NCBI GenBank assembly: GCA_032988165.1
Contig: JANTQF010000370.1
Location: forward strand, 1 to 34,062
Length of the DNA stretch: 34,062 bases
Direction of reading: 5' to 3'
From: Emmonsiellopsis sp. PD_33
Lineage: Eukaryota > Ascomycota > Eurotiomycetes > Onygenales > Ajellomycetaceae
In this document: piece after piece, positions 10,403 through 20,460 of the stretch
How positions within the stretch are numbered: position 1 is the stretch's first letter
Layout: every line of letters begins with the position of its first letter
Made by a program: the position numbers and the translations under genes
The notes under the pieces: generated by a model
Databases searched by the model: none
What the model saw: only the letters and a program-made list of their open reading frames with translations
Told to the model about the DNA's origin: nothing

Positions 10403-11302
10403 ATGGCATCACCACTTTTCACAGTCCAGCGGCCGGAGGGCTCAGTCACCTGCACCCAGCCACAAAAGGCCGTATACCTGCTTACCTTCAACTTCGCACC
10501 GGATAACCGTATGACCGCGGATTTCTGCCAGGCGATGATACTTGCGCTGGATATCGTCCAATTCAAGTACCCCCCAGGAGTTGTCGTGACCACCTCCGCC
10601 ATCCAAAAGTTCTATTCCAATGGGCTGAACCTCGAGCAAGCTATAGCAACCAAGGGATTCTTTGAAAACAATTTCTTTGCCCTTTTCAAGAAGCTTTTGA
10701 CGTTAGTTTGCCCATCGCCGTGTTTTCCTCTTATGTTCTTGTTTCTTAGACCGCGCCGATGCTAATTATAATTTCGTTTCGCAATATACAGTTACCCCAT
10801 GCCCACCGTAGCCCTGGTAAATGGCCACGCCTTCGCCGGTGGCTTCATGTGTTCCATGTACCACGACTTCCGCATCTTCAATCCCTCGCGCGGCTTCCTC
10901 TGCCTAAACGAGGTCCACTTCGGCGCCAACCTCAAACCTGCCATGTCCTCCATCTTTCGTGAGAAAATCGCTACCCCAAACACGTACCGGACTATAGTGC
11001 TTGAAGGATACAGATTTGGTGGCAAGGAGGCCCTCGAGAATGGTATTGTGGATGGGCTGGGTGGGTTGGATGAAGTGCTGGCGTTGATTGAGAAGAGGAA
11101 GCTGACGAAGTTGCCTGCTTCGGGTGTATATGGGCAGCTAAGGGCGGGAATGTTCCCAGAGACTATGGGGCTGTTGGAGAGATGTGCGGATGATGATGCG
11201 CTTGCGCTTGCGGAGCTGGAGAGGGATGCGAAGGAGAAGGAGAATGGGGGGAGGAGAGTAGAGGAGTGGGCCAAGAGGGGAGGGAAGGCTTCGAAGCTGT
11301 GA
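10403..11302 (+). CDS. Peroxisomal enoyl-CoA isomerase/hydratase (crotonase family)
   Basis: Exons 10403-10701 and 10792-11302 join across a 90-nt intron (donor GTTAGT, branch GCTAAT, acceptor ACAG) to give 269 residues. The splice restores LLTYPMPTVALVNGHAFAGG, a classic crotonase segment. The two oxyanion-hole regions are visible at about 70-77 (FYSNGLNL) and 109-117 (VNGHAFAGG). Glu140 in LCLNEVHFG sits where delta3,delta2-enoyl-CoA isomerases have the catalytic acid. The protein ends in SKL, a canonical PTS1, so it should be imported into peroxisomes. It most likely moves a double bond from position 3 to 2 during beta-oxidation of unsaturated fatty acids. A hydratase-type activity on another acyl-CoA cannot be excluded. 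An upstream in-frame ATG at 10325 exists, but 10403 matches the usual crotonase N-terminus better. Confidence 0.92.
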
Positions 11303-11724
11303 GCTGTTCTGGGAAGTTTCGAAATGTATTTTTTTTGTTGTAGGAGCCTGACGCTAGTATTTGTATTTGACTGTTAGATCTAGATACGATAGACTATGAC
11401 TTTCGCATAGCTGCTGAATACTTTAGTTTTGGAACCAACTTCCACCATAATTCTGGACGCAGGCAATATACCCCAGATGAAGAAACCCGTAACTATAAGG
11501 CTTCATGATACCGTTGTGTATGGCGGAGTGAAGATATCAAACATGTATGCGCCAAGGGAGGACAAGAGTGGTGGTGACGATGATGTCATGTCACGCTAAT
11601 CTCCAACTTCAACCAGCTTCAACATCTATTTATCAACAAACCCGTCCGCTAGGTTCATGGTGCACGAAGTGAGAATTCATCCCTCTATAAACGTGATATT
11701 AATTAGCTTACCCAAATCTCTAGG
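11303..11724. other. Short intergenic region between the isomerase and the FBXO31-like gene
   Basis: About 420 bp between tandem plus-strand genes. It should hold the 3' UTR of the isomerase gene, with a T-rich stretch at about 11330, and the promoter of the F-box gene. No further gene is visible. Confidence 0.5.
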
Positions 11725-13275
11725 ATGAACCCCGACCCATCGATTGATAAAAATACGGAGGATGCTGAACCCCCTCCACAGCACATGGGCATCCCGACGC
11801 CAACAACAATGGGCGACGAAGTAGACACAACTTCAAAGGGCCGGCCTCCTCTTCTCCTTGTACCGTCAGAGATCCTATATCTAATTTTATCCAATCTCCC
11901 GGCCCCATCCCTCGTCTCAACATCAGCGACATGTCGCTCTCTCCGCAAACACGCACAGGCCGACATCCTCTGGATGCCCCTCGTCAACAACAACCTTCCA
12001 ACCCCCCTCACCGATCCCGCTCCATTCCCCTCCTTCCGCGAACTATACGCCTCCCAATTCCCTATGTGGTTCGTTGCTCGCAATATGATCTGGATATCCG
12101 ATGCCAAGGACACCGGCAAGCTCATGATCGCCCGCTATAACCCTAGGAGGTGCCAAATCGAAGGGTTCCGCGTCGTCGCAGCACACAGGATTCGCCAATT
12201 TGAATCATGGACGTATGATCGGGACGTTCTGATCCACTCGTTTAAACCGCAGGTTAGTTTGTGGATGGGCGATCCCGTTCTGGAACTCGCAAAATCCACT
12301 CCGCCGCTATCAAGGAAGCCGTATGAAGACTGGCGAAGGAACGAGATCCGAATGCCCATGGCCACGGAGGCGCAGCGGATTTTCAATTCTTTTATGCTGT
12401 GCAAGAAAGTTACCGCTGAAGAGGATGATACCGATATATCTGTCTGGCCACCTCGTATCATACCATCCGACTACCGCGCCGATGTATCGTATGAGAGATA
12501 TTTATCCTTCCAGGCACAGGAAGATAAGCCACAGCGTTTAGAGGAGGTTTGTGAGTCGGCATTTAGACTTAAACGGTGGATGCGGTTTGGGAATCTGGGG
12601 ACAGCGTTTGATATCGGCACGGTTAGGGATGGCATTTCGACATACGGAACGCTGCGGCGGGAGCTGTACACGCCTACGAGGGAGAAACCCTATCAGGGTA
12701 TCTGGGTGGGCGATTATTCAGGCCATGGTTCTGAGTTTCTGCTGGTTTTGCAGCGGGATGGTCACTCGCTGTCCGGGGACGAACATGCAACTAGTGAGAA
12801 TGCGGATACGGTGGATGATTCGTCTAGTTCCACATATTCCACATCGCAGGATTCGTCCATGCCCCTGCCTAGCGGAAGGCTAGAAGCTATCAAACTAACT
12901 GGGGATCCGAATGTACCTCGAGGCGAAATCACCTTTTATGCAGATGACATTGGACAGGGGGGGTTAATTCGCATTGCTGACGAGGAAATTTTCCGAGGAG
13001 CACGCGTTGTCCATAGTAAAGGACATATCGCGTCGACGAATTTTAGGGACGGTAAGATCCACTTCTAACGGCTGCAGCAAATCACCCGCATACGGCTTTT
13101 TAGTTTGCACACTTTTATTAACATCTACTGTTCCTCCCCCGCAGACAAATTTATCCCATCGCAGCTCCTCCTCATATCCCATGACTGCATGGCACACTTC
13201 TGGGAGGAGTTGAAACATATATCGTACTACCGGCGCGTGGACCTCGACGCGCTTATCATGCAGGATTTGGATTGA
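11725..13275 (+). CDS. F-box protein with FBXO31-like substrate domain
   Basis: Exons 11725-13051 and 13145-13275 are joined by a 93-nt phase-1 intron (donor GTAAGA, acceptor CGCAG), giving 485 residues. An F-box lies at about 45-88 (LLLVPSEILYLILSNLP onward) and should bind Skp1 in an SCF ubiquitin ligase. The C-terminal half has IWVGDYSGHGSEFLLVL near 322 and IKLTGDPNVPRGEITFYADD near 385. The spliced last exon adds HFWEELKHISYYRRVDLDAL. These blocks follow, in the same order, the substrate-recognition domain of human FBXO31 (a YGxHGxE block, a KITGDPNxPAG block, and a final W-E-L-K...YSRV segment). FBXO31 recruits cyclin D1 and, in recent work, proteins carrying C-terminal amides. The orthology is inferred from motif order and has not been tested by alignment. 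Reading through without splicing would lose the final conserved block. Confidence 0.87.
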
Positions 13276-14924
13276 ATTTTGGGCTTTATCAAACCATTCT
13301 GGGCTTTCTCTTCATAGTTTACATTTCTGGCCTTTCTCGTCCTGGTTGGATGGATCGTGACAAAATGGGACTCACGAGGATCGGGACCTTACGGCAAGCA
13401 TTCGGACCCTTTGAGCTTTACAGTTTGGAAGCTAATAACTTTTTCTTGCTAGGACGATGGTGCTTTCGTATGTCTTTCTTGGACTGACGTTTATACGCCT
13501 AAGATTATGGACACGGCCTGTTTGATTGATACCGTTATATTTCTTTTTAATTCTCTATGTTTTATTCTTATACCCAACTGTATCGAGGTTGCATAAATTT
13601 GTTATAATAGGAAATAGAAAGATGCTCGAGGAACAGTATTCCTCACTTTCTAGAGTTATTCTCACCGTTCTCATCACCCCCCCACCCCCCTTTTTTTTGA
13701 CATCACGGGACTAATCTGGGCGGCTCAACCTTATGAGGATAAACCCATTCCATCTAGAGATCAAATCAACGTCTATTTCATAGTGGGTTCAGGCGTGACT
13801 TGCAAAAACCGTCCTCCTATTTTCTTCAAGAAAAGTCGTTCGCTTCCAACGTCATCCAGTTCAACGCCTCGACAACGGCAACGAAGAAAGGAAACTACAA
13901 GGAACACACGATGGAACCTACTTACCCATCCCTTAGCTCCTTACGGATGAGCAGATCTAGCCCTCTCACATGGATCGAGATAAGGCGCACCCTCGATGAA
14001 ACGTGCATTGAGCAACTAACTCTACCGGAGCATGGATTAGGTCGATACATACATATAGCTGGGACATAACTTACTTTGATTTGAAAAAGTGTGCCGCAAT
14101 GCCCTGCAGATTTGGGGCTATCTATCAGGTGGGTGGGTTTCTTTATTCCTGCATTTAGTTATTTCACCACATCTATCGTCCAGAAACCACACCCATATTT
14201 AAAACAAATTTCTCCAAATTAACAAAAAAAAAACTACCAACCCCCAGGGGCGAAATATAATATAGCCTAATGGCCTCCTGAGAACTACCAGATACGACGA
14301 AAAAACAAAAACCCCTCTGCATTATCCTTCTGCATGTACCTACACGCACCATCCCCCCGTAGTAGTACGTACCACCTTCAACGTCCCTTTATCCGATAAC
14401 CCATGGGCGCAAAGTTGCTTTTTAAAGCCAGCCACTACCCCATACGACTACTGGTGGAGGCCCTAGGGAAATAAATCCTAGAGCCTCGAAACTATGTAGG
14501 CCGCTAATTTGATAACGCCTGCGAGACTGCCTCCTGGCTGTCAACTATATGATGGGAAATAGAAAAAAGGAGGGGGGGGGGTTACGCATCTCCGTCCGGA
14601 AATGATACTGGGGATGGATGGATATCGTTTTACCAAAGAAAGGAGAGAGGGAGGGAGGGAGTGAAATATGTGTAGCAATATATTCCCTAAGCTTTGTGAG
14701 AACTAGAAGATTCAAGTCAGAAATGTGTTTGTTATGTGTTATCCTCATTACATGTAGGAACTGTACCTTTTCTATACTTCTTATTATTTAGAGAAAGAGT
14801 AAGAGTGAGAGTGAGAGTTGGGGATATAATGCAACTAACTAGCTGAGCTAAGTTAACTAACTAGGCAATCATTTCGGATTAGGCATAACAAACGGGACGA
14901 AACAAATGAAATATAATAATAATA

Positions 14925-15045
14925 ATAATAGACAGAAAGGAGACAGAAAGGAGATGAAAAGGGGAGAGGAAGAAAGGAGATAAGGGAAAGAAAGGGAAAG
15001 AGAAAGGGAAAGGGGATAGGAAAGAAAATACATTTGTAGGCGGCC
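14925..15045 (+). repeat. Polypurine tract with short tandem repeats
   Basis: The + strand is almost only A and G. It includes two tandem copies of the unit agacagaaagg near 14930-14952 and repeated gaaaggga units further on. Such tracts can form triplex DNA or bend. It lies in the convergent intergenic region, not in a gene. Confidence 0.7.
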
Positions 15046-15482
15046 AGGGTGGCTGGTTGGCTGGTTAGTTGGGTAGGAAGGACATGTATGCATGTGGGAT
15101 GGGGTGGTGTATGTATGTATATATGAGGGGGGAAATAGATAGAAGGGAGGTGGGGGGGAGGGGAGCTGATGGTGGGTAAGAAAGGTGATGACGGATGATA
15201 TAAGCCCCGAAATTTTCAAAATAGAACGCGGTGGTCCCCCCCCTGCTTTTAAATCCTGTTTTTGGTCTCGTTTTCTCCCATTCCTTCCCTTCCTTTGCAT
15301 ATGCTCTTTTGCTTCTCATGCGTGCAGACATGCTTCCAGGGGATTGAATCATGATTCGGTTTCCCTCCCATTTTCCGCATGAAACGTTCCCTTTTATGAA
15401 GGAGGGTAGCCTGCTAGACATCCCGCCGCCCTATGCATGATTTATCATGTCTGCCCATCCAATCACACCACAACTACTCCCT

Positions 15483-15515
15483 ACCACCACCACCACCACC
15501 ACCACCACCACCACC
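15483..15515. repeat. (ACC)11 microsatellite
   Basis: Eleven ACC units lie just beyond the atg44 stop codon at 15533. On the atg44 transcript strand this reads (GGT)n in the probable 3' UTR. The plus-strand frame across it encodes poly-histidine or poly-proline and is not a gene. Confidence 0.85.
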
Positions 15516-15532
15516 ACACAACCACAACCCCA

Positions 15533-16230
15533 TCAACGCCTCCGCTCAAAATACCCACTCGACCCCAGCACAGCAACGCTCTGATCCATCACCCACTCGC
15601 CAATGCCCAGATAGTTTTCCACCCACTTGTTCACCTGCGGACTATCGGAGATCTTTTGTGAATTGAGGCTGGGGCTGAGGAATGTGTTTCGTTCCAACGT
15701 CCCACTGGGTCCCGACGACACGGGGGGGGAGGGGGTGGCGGTGGTTGGTGCCGGGGTCTGTGACGCGCGGTGGATTGGATGGTATGCGCAGGGCAATATC
15801 CGTTACGCATTCATTCCCAGGCCGGAACGGACCAGACCAGGCCAGTCCCCTGTGTACCCCGTGTCGCGGCAGTGGGGGGAAGAGGTGGGTTCTTGTCAGC
15901 TGTGTGCTTGTTGCGGGGGGGGGGTTGGAAGTATTTGTATTTGGGGGGAAGGGGATGTTGAATAACTGTGCTCTAGAGAACTGAAGGGAAGGAAAGGAGG
16001 GTATTTACGTGAGGCCCGTTGATCGTTTGATGCCAGCGAGGAATGCGGAGACTAGGCAGCGGTGTTAGCGGGTGGAAGTAGATTGGAGATGGAGATGGGG
16101 ATGGGGATGAGAAGGCGTACGGAGAACGGCATCGAAGGCGTAGTGGGTTAGACGTCCGACCTGGGGATATTCTGTTAGCACTGCTGTGTGTGGAGGGAGA
16201 GAAGCAGAGGGAGGGTGTATATACCACCAT
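15533..16230 (-). CDS. atg44: Mitofissin Atg44 (DUF1748), four exons
   Basis: Exons on the minus strand are 16230-16225, 16160-16121, 16051-16009 and 15674-15533. They give a 76-residue protein, close to the 73 residues of yeast Atg44. The first coding exon is only 6 nt (ATGGTG). The second starts VGRLTHYAFDAVL, the third gives SAFLAGIKRSTGLT, and the last carries PSLNSQKI, VNKWVENYLGIGEWVMDQSV and ends GSSGYFERRR. These are the hallmark blocks of DUF1748, now known as the mitofissin family (yeast YIL156W-B/Atg44). Atg44 sits in the mitochondrial intermembrane space, binds membrane and drives mitochondrial fission needed for mitophagy. Introns are 64, 69 and 334 nt; the first two have canonical GCTAAC branch points. 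Intron 3 is longer and its branch point is unclear. Evidence for the family is strong; coding exon limits rest on splice signals and protein continuity. Confidence 0.9.
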
Positions 16231-17514
16231 GGTGAATGCGGTGTGGGGGAGGAAATTAGGAGCGGGAGTTGGAGGCGGTTTATGTTGGAGAACCGGAGAG
16301 CGGTAATGTCAAGGCGTCGGTGAGGACGCTGGGTATCTGGGAGAAAGTAGCTGAGGAGAGGAATATAGCTTGTGTCGTTGAATATCGTCGTCGTCGTCAA
16401 TATCAAACCAAGATGGATGTAGCTGTCTCTATCGATGATGTCGTCGTTGCCCGAGTGATTAGGTCAGCAGCAAATCACGTGGTAGGTCCTGCTGAGTCAG
16501 ATGTTAGGTAAGGGTCTGGCCCGCCCCACACTAACCTTATTGCAGCCTAGTGGATCCTGTGACATGCCAAGCCCGCGCTAGGCCCAAAGCATCACGGTGG
16601 ACGCGACCGGAACAACATAGATCCGGCTATCGATAAGAACTGCCCACTCTGGCCAATCAGGAGGAAGATGCCCCGCTATTGGTGGGGCATCTGCTGACAT
16701 AATCTGTGATGGTTTTTCCGTTTTTGCGCTCACCGAAAACATTTTGGAAGAATTGAAGGAGATTTAGATGAGATGAGGGCGAGAAGAGGGAAATGAGAAC
16801 GAGAAGAAGGGAAGCATGGAGATAGATAACTATTAGTATTCTGTATATCAGTTCGTTGTCTACTATGGGAGCAGCATAGCATCGCATACCTCTGTTTGTG
16901 TACTAGGCCTGACGTAGAGATTCGCTCACTACTAATTGACTGAGCCTGATAGTATTTTATATCTTCGTATCCCCCTCCATCTCCCCCTGAACAGCATCAA
17001 ATAAATAGCTTCACCAGCTTCATCTGCACTCAATCGCCTCTTGCTGAAACGCCCGCCGCGCCCAATCCCACCCTGCGCCGCTACGCCGCCTTTTGACCGC
17101 CAGAACAGCCTATTTGCCGCCACGTATTGCCAATTTACCAACCACCGCTCCCCAACAAAACCCCCGCCGTCAGACACCGCAGATATTACCCAGCCGCCGC
17201 GAGTAAAATCTCTGCAAGCTAGGAATCCCGCCAGTGAGCTGCCCCTTTTCCGTCGACAGTCTGCCTGTCTGCTCTGACTAACCCTTGCCAACTCACTGCA
17301 GACTGCCCCTCCCCCCCACGCCAGCTGCTGGGAGAGAAAAGCCACCAAGAGGAAAAGAAAAGAAACACCGCCCGCATTTGCCAGCGACCAGGAAGCAAAG
17401 ACAGCTGCTAGGAGTCCGTCTTCTGTCTGCTCCTCTTGCTTTCTCCTCTTCACTCCACAACAACAACAGTCTGTCCCCGTCCACTCCGCTATTGTGGCGT
17501 CGCGATCCCTCACC
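16231..17514. promoter_or_regulatory. Divergent promoter of atg44 and pyruvate kinase
   Basis: About 1.28 kb lie between the two start codons. Visible elements are an ATCACGTGG E-box (CACGTG at 16476-16481), a TGAGTCA bZIP/Gcn4-type site at 16493-16499, CCAAT at 16653-16657 and its reverse ATTGG at 16678-16682. The part before 17515 is long, pyrimidine- and CA-rich, as is common in leaders of highly expressed fungal glycolytic genes. TATA-like sequence AATAAATAG is near 17000. No other gene is supported here. Confidence 0.6.
16493..16499. promoter_or_regulatory. TGAGTCA bZIP site
   Basis: Perfect Gcn4/CpcA or AP-1 type core, 12 bp from a CACGTG E-box (16476-16481), in the atg44/pyruvate kinase promoter. 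Amino-acid starvation factors use this core in fungi, and starvation is also when mitophagy is induced. Which gene it serves, if any, is not shown. Confidence 0.4.
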
Positions 17515-19615
17515 ATGGCCAACTCCCTCGACCACCTCACAAACAAGATGAAGCTGGAATGGCATTCCAAGCTCAACTGCGACTTCCAGCCTGCTAAGAA
17601 CTACCGTCGTACCTCCATTATCGGCACCATTGGTGGGTGGCCCAATCCTGTTTCCCCTCGTCGTGGTCCAGCCACCGCGGGAGGCGTCTACCCCTCCATT
17701 TACTCAGACAGCTTTGCTAACCCTGGATTGCTGCCAATTAGGTCCCAAGACTAATTCTGTGGAGTCAATCAATATCCTCCGCAAAGGTTTGTCATTGTTG
17801 CTGCGGGCTGGTGGCATTTATGTCTGACTGTGTTTCCAGCTGGCCTCAATGTCGTGCGCATGAACTTCTCCCATGGCGACTATGAGGTGAGATTCCCATC
17901 TAAGCTCTGAACCCCCTGTTAATAGTGCAGTTCAAGCTGACGATCTGCGTCTTGGCTAGTACCATCAATCCGTCATCGACCATGCCAAAGAGGCCGAGAA
18001 GAAACAGGCTGGCCGTCCCCTTGCCATTGCTCTAGATACTGTAAGTCATGTCCCTGTATATGCGATTGCTAGTCTCCATGCTGTTACGACATTGAAGCTG
18101 ACATGAATTGTATAGAAAGGACCAGAGATCCGGACGGGAAACACCCCAAACAACGAAGATATACCAATCCAGGCCGGAACTGAATTGAACATTACGACTA
18201 ATGATGCATACGCAACTAAGAGTGATAATAAGAACATGTTCGTCCTCTTCATGCGTACAAACTACCGAATACTAACCTTTCCAGGTATGTTGACTACAAG
18301 AACATCGCCAAGGTGATCACAAAGGGCAAACTTATATATGTCGATGATGGCGTCCTCTCCTTCGAAGTCATCGACGTCGTCGACAGCGAAACCCTGCGAG
18401 TCCGCTGCCTGAACAACGGCAACATCTCGTCTAAAAAGGGCGTCAACCTCCCCGGCACCGACGTCGACCTCCCCGCCCTCTCCGAGAAGGACAAGAACGA
18501 TCTCCGCTTCGGCGTCAAGAACAAGGTCGACATGATCTTCGCCTCCTTCATCCGCCGTGGCTCAGACATCAAGACCATCCGCGAGGTCCTCGGCGAAGAG
18601 GGCAAAGAAATCCAGATCATCGCCAAGATTGAGAACCAGCAGGGCGTCAACAACTTTGATGAGATCCTCGAGGAAACCGACGGCGTCATGGTCGCCCGTG
18701 GTGATTTGGGTATCGAGATCCCCGCTGCCAAGGTGTTCATTGCCCAGAAGATGATGATTGCCAAGTGCAACATCAAGGGCAAGCCCGTCATTTGCGCCAC
18801 CCAGATGCTCGAGTCCATGACATATAACCCACGCCCAACCCGTGCGGAGGTCTCTGATGTCGCTAATGCAGTACTCGACGGTGCGGACTGTGTCATGTTG
18901 TCTGGAGAGACTGCCAAGGGCAAATATCCCCGCGAGGCCGTCAACATGATGCACGAGACGTGTCTGCTGGCTGAGGTTGCCATTCCATATGTCAGTGTCT
19001 TTGACGAGCTGCGCAACCTGGCACCCAGACCCGCGGATACCGTTGAGTCGATCGCCATGGCTGCCGTCTCTGCCAGTTTGGAGTTGAATGCCGGCGCTAT
19101 CTTGGTTTTGACTACCAGGTGAGTTTTTATTTTCTACCCCGTCTATCCCACCATATTCCTCGCTTGACCTAACCTAACCCCTTTTAATTCAATCAACTAG
19201 CGGCCACACCGCCCGCCTCCTCTCCAAATACCGCCCCGTCTGCCCCATCATCATGGTCACCCGCAACGAAGCCGCCGCTCGCGTAAGTCTCCTCCACCCA
19301 ACCCCTTGAAACCCAATCCAAACCAACCCCCCACCAACTAACAAAACTCCCCCCAAAAATATCTAGTACTCCCACCTCTACCGCGGCGTGTACCCCTTCT
19401 ACTTCCCCGAAAAGAAACCCGACTTCAACGTCAAGATCTGGCAAGAAGACGTCGACCGCCGCCTCAAGTGGGGCATTGGCAATGCGCTGAAGCTGGAGAT
19501 CCTCTCCCAGGGAGACTCGGTCGTTTGCGTCCAGGGCTGGAGGGGCGGAATGGGCCATACGAATACTATCCGTGTGGTGCCTGCGGAGCCGGATTTGGGG
19601 CTTGCGAGGGATTAG
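17515..19615 (+). CDS. pkiA: Pyruvate kinase
   Basis: Eight exons (17515-17632, 17742-17786, 17840-17886, 17960-18040, 18116-18237, 18285-19118, 19201-19282, 19367-19615) give 525 residues, the usual fungal length. The enzyme converts phosphoenolpyruvate and ADP to pyruvate and ATP in cytosolic glycolysis. Active-site residues match yeast Cdc19 with a constant offset of 12: Arg61, Asn63, Ser65, Asp96, Thr97, Lys252, Glu254, Asp278 and Thr310. TTSGHT at 414-419 lies at the fructose-1,6-bisphosphate loop. The start codon has a strong CACCATGG context. Introns cluster in the first fifth of the gene, and several early exons are under 50 nt. Intron 5 is only 47 nt with a weak donor (GTTCGT) but a good ACTAAC branch point. 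The symbol follows Aspergillus usage and is assigned by family. Confidence 0.97.
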
Positions 19616-20460
19616 GGGGATGTTATAAAATAAAAGGAGGAGGAAGGGAGGGAGGGAAGGTGAAAATGCATATGGTGGATGGATGTTTTTGAATTATGTT
19701 GAGTTGAACTGAGTTAAACTGATGGATGAAGTGTTTTTGTGTGTTTTCATTCTATTGAAGCTAGTTGCCCCCCTTTTTCTTTGAAAAAAAAAATAATTTA
19801 ATTTTTCTAGTTTTAATTTCTTTTCTTTCTCTTTTTTTTTTTAAAAAAGTTAGTTGTCCTATTTACCTTACTCTTTCTCTTTTATATACCTATAATTGAT
19901 ATATCTTCTTTACCTTCTCATGGCCATAATCTTCTCCGATATACATGTAGTATACTCAGTTAAGTTGCCTACCTTACTTACCCTTCAACCCAAGCCAGGA
20001 CTAAATGGGAAAAACCTAAGCATAAAAGATCGATAGGATGGGCAAGGTGAATGCTGAAGGAAAAGAAAGGAACAGGAAAAGGAGTAAGAGTTGGATATAT
20101 ATAAATATGCCTATAGATAACTAAATAACAATTATTTTCGTCCTAGCAAGCAGCCTGAAAGCCATCAGACATATTCCACATGCATCATGGCTGACTAGAC
20201 AAAACCGTGTATAGAAAAAAAAAAAAAAAAAAGAGAGAGACGAGGAGGGGAAAATATAGGACGCGGATTGAATGTAAACCTGTGATCATGTAACTATGTA
20301 GGTATATGTAGTACCTTACCTGCCGATGGATCATGTGTGATATTTGACATCTCCAGGAAAATCAGTAGTTACCTAGTAAAGTAAAAAAAGGAACGAACGA
20401 ACGCTATCAATATATAACTACATGACATGAGTGAGTAATTTCTTGAACTACATAGTTATT
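19616..20460. other. Convergent 3' intergenic region of pyruvate kinase and fab1
   Basis: About 845 bp between two facing stop codons. It is AT-rich, with poly-T near 19828-19842 and a poly-A of about 20 near 20214-20232. It should hold both 3' UTRs and polyadenylation signals. No gene is supported. Overlap of the two transcripts is possible. Confidence 0.6.

Larger units (their letters stand above)
13276..15532. other. Long gene-free region
   Basis: About 2.26 kb between the stop of the FBXO31-like gene and the stop of atg44, so the flanking genes converge here. It contains homopolymers, an (ATA)n run near 14909-14928, a long polypurine stretch near 14925-15045, and an ACC microsatellite at 15483-15515. 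Open frames such as 13800-14069 (plus) and 15065-15421 (minus) show no recognisable domain. An unannotated non-coding RNA is possible but I see no direct sign of one. Confidence 0.5.

Noticed and set aside
15433..15666. Poly-proline and poly-histidine open frames
   Set aside because: They come from the (ACC)11 microsatellite and the antisense of the last atg44 exon.
16932..17576. 214-codon minus-strand open frame
   Set aside because: It lies antisense over the pyruvate kinase leader and first exon, has no recognisable domain, and its composition mirrors the pyrimidine-rich leader.
18294..19058. 254-codon minus-strand open frame inside pyruvate kinase
   Set aside because: It is exactly antisense to the strongly conserved long pyruvate kinase exon; its open state follows from the codon bias of the real gene.
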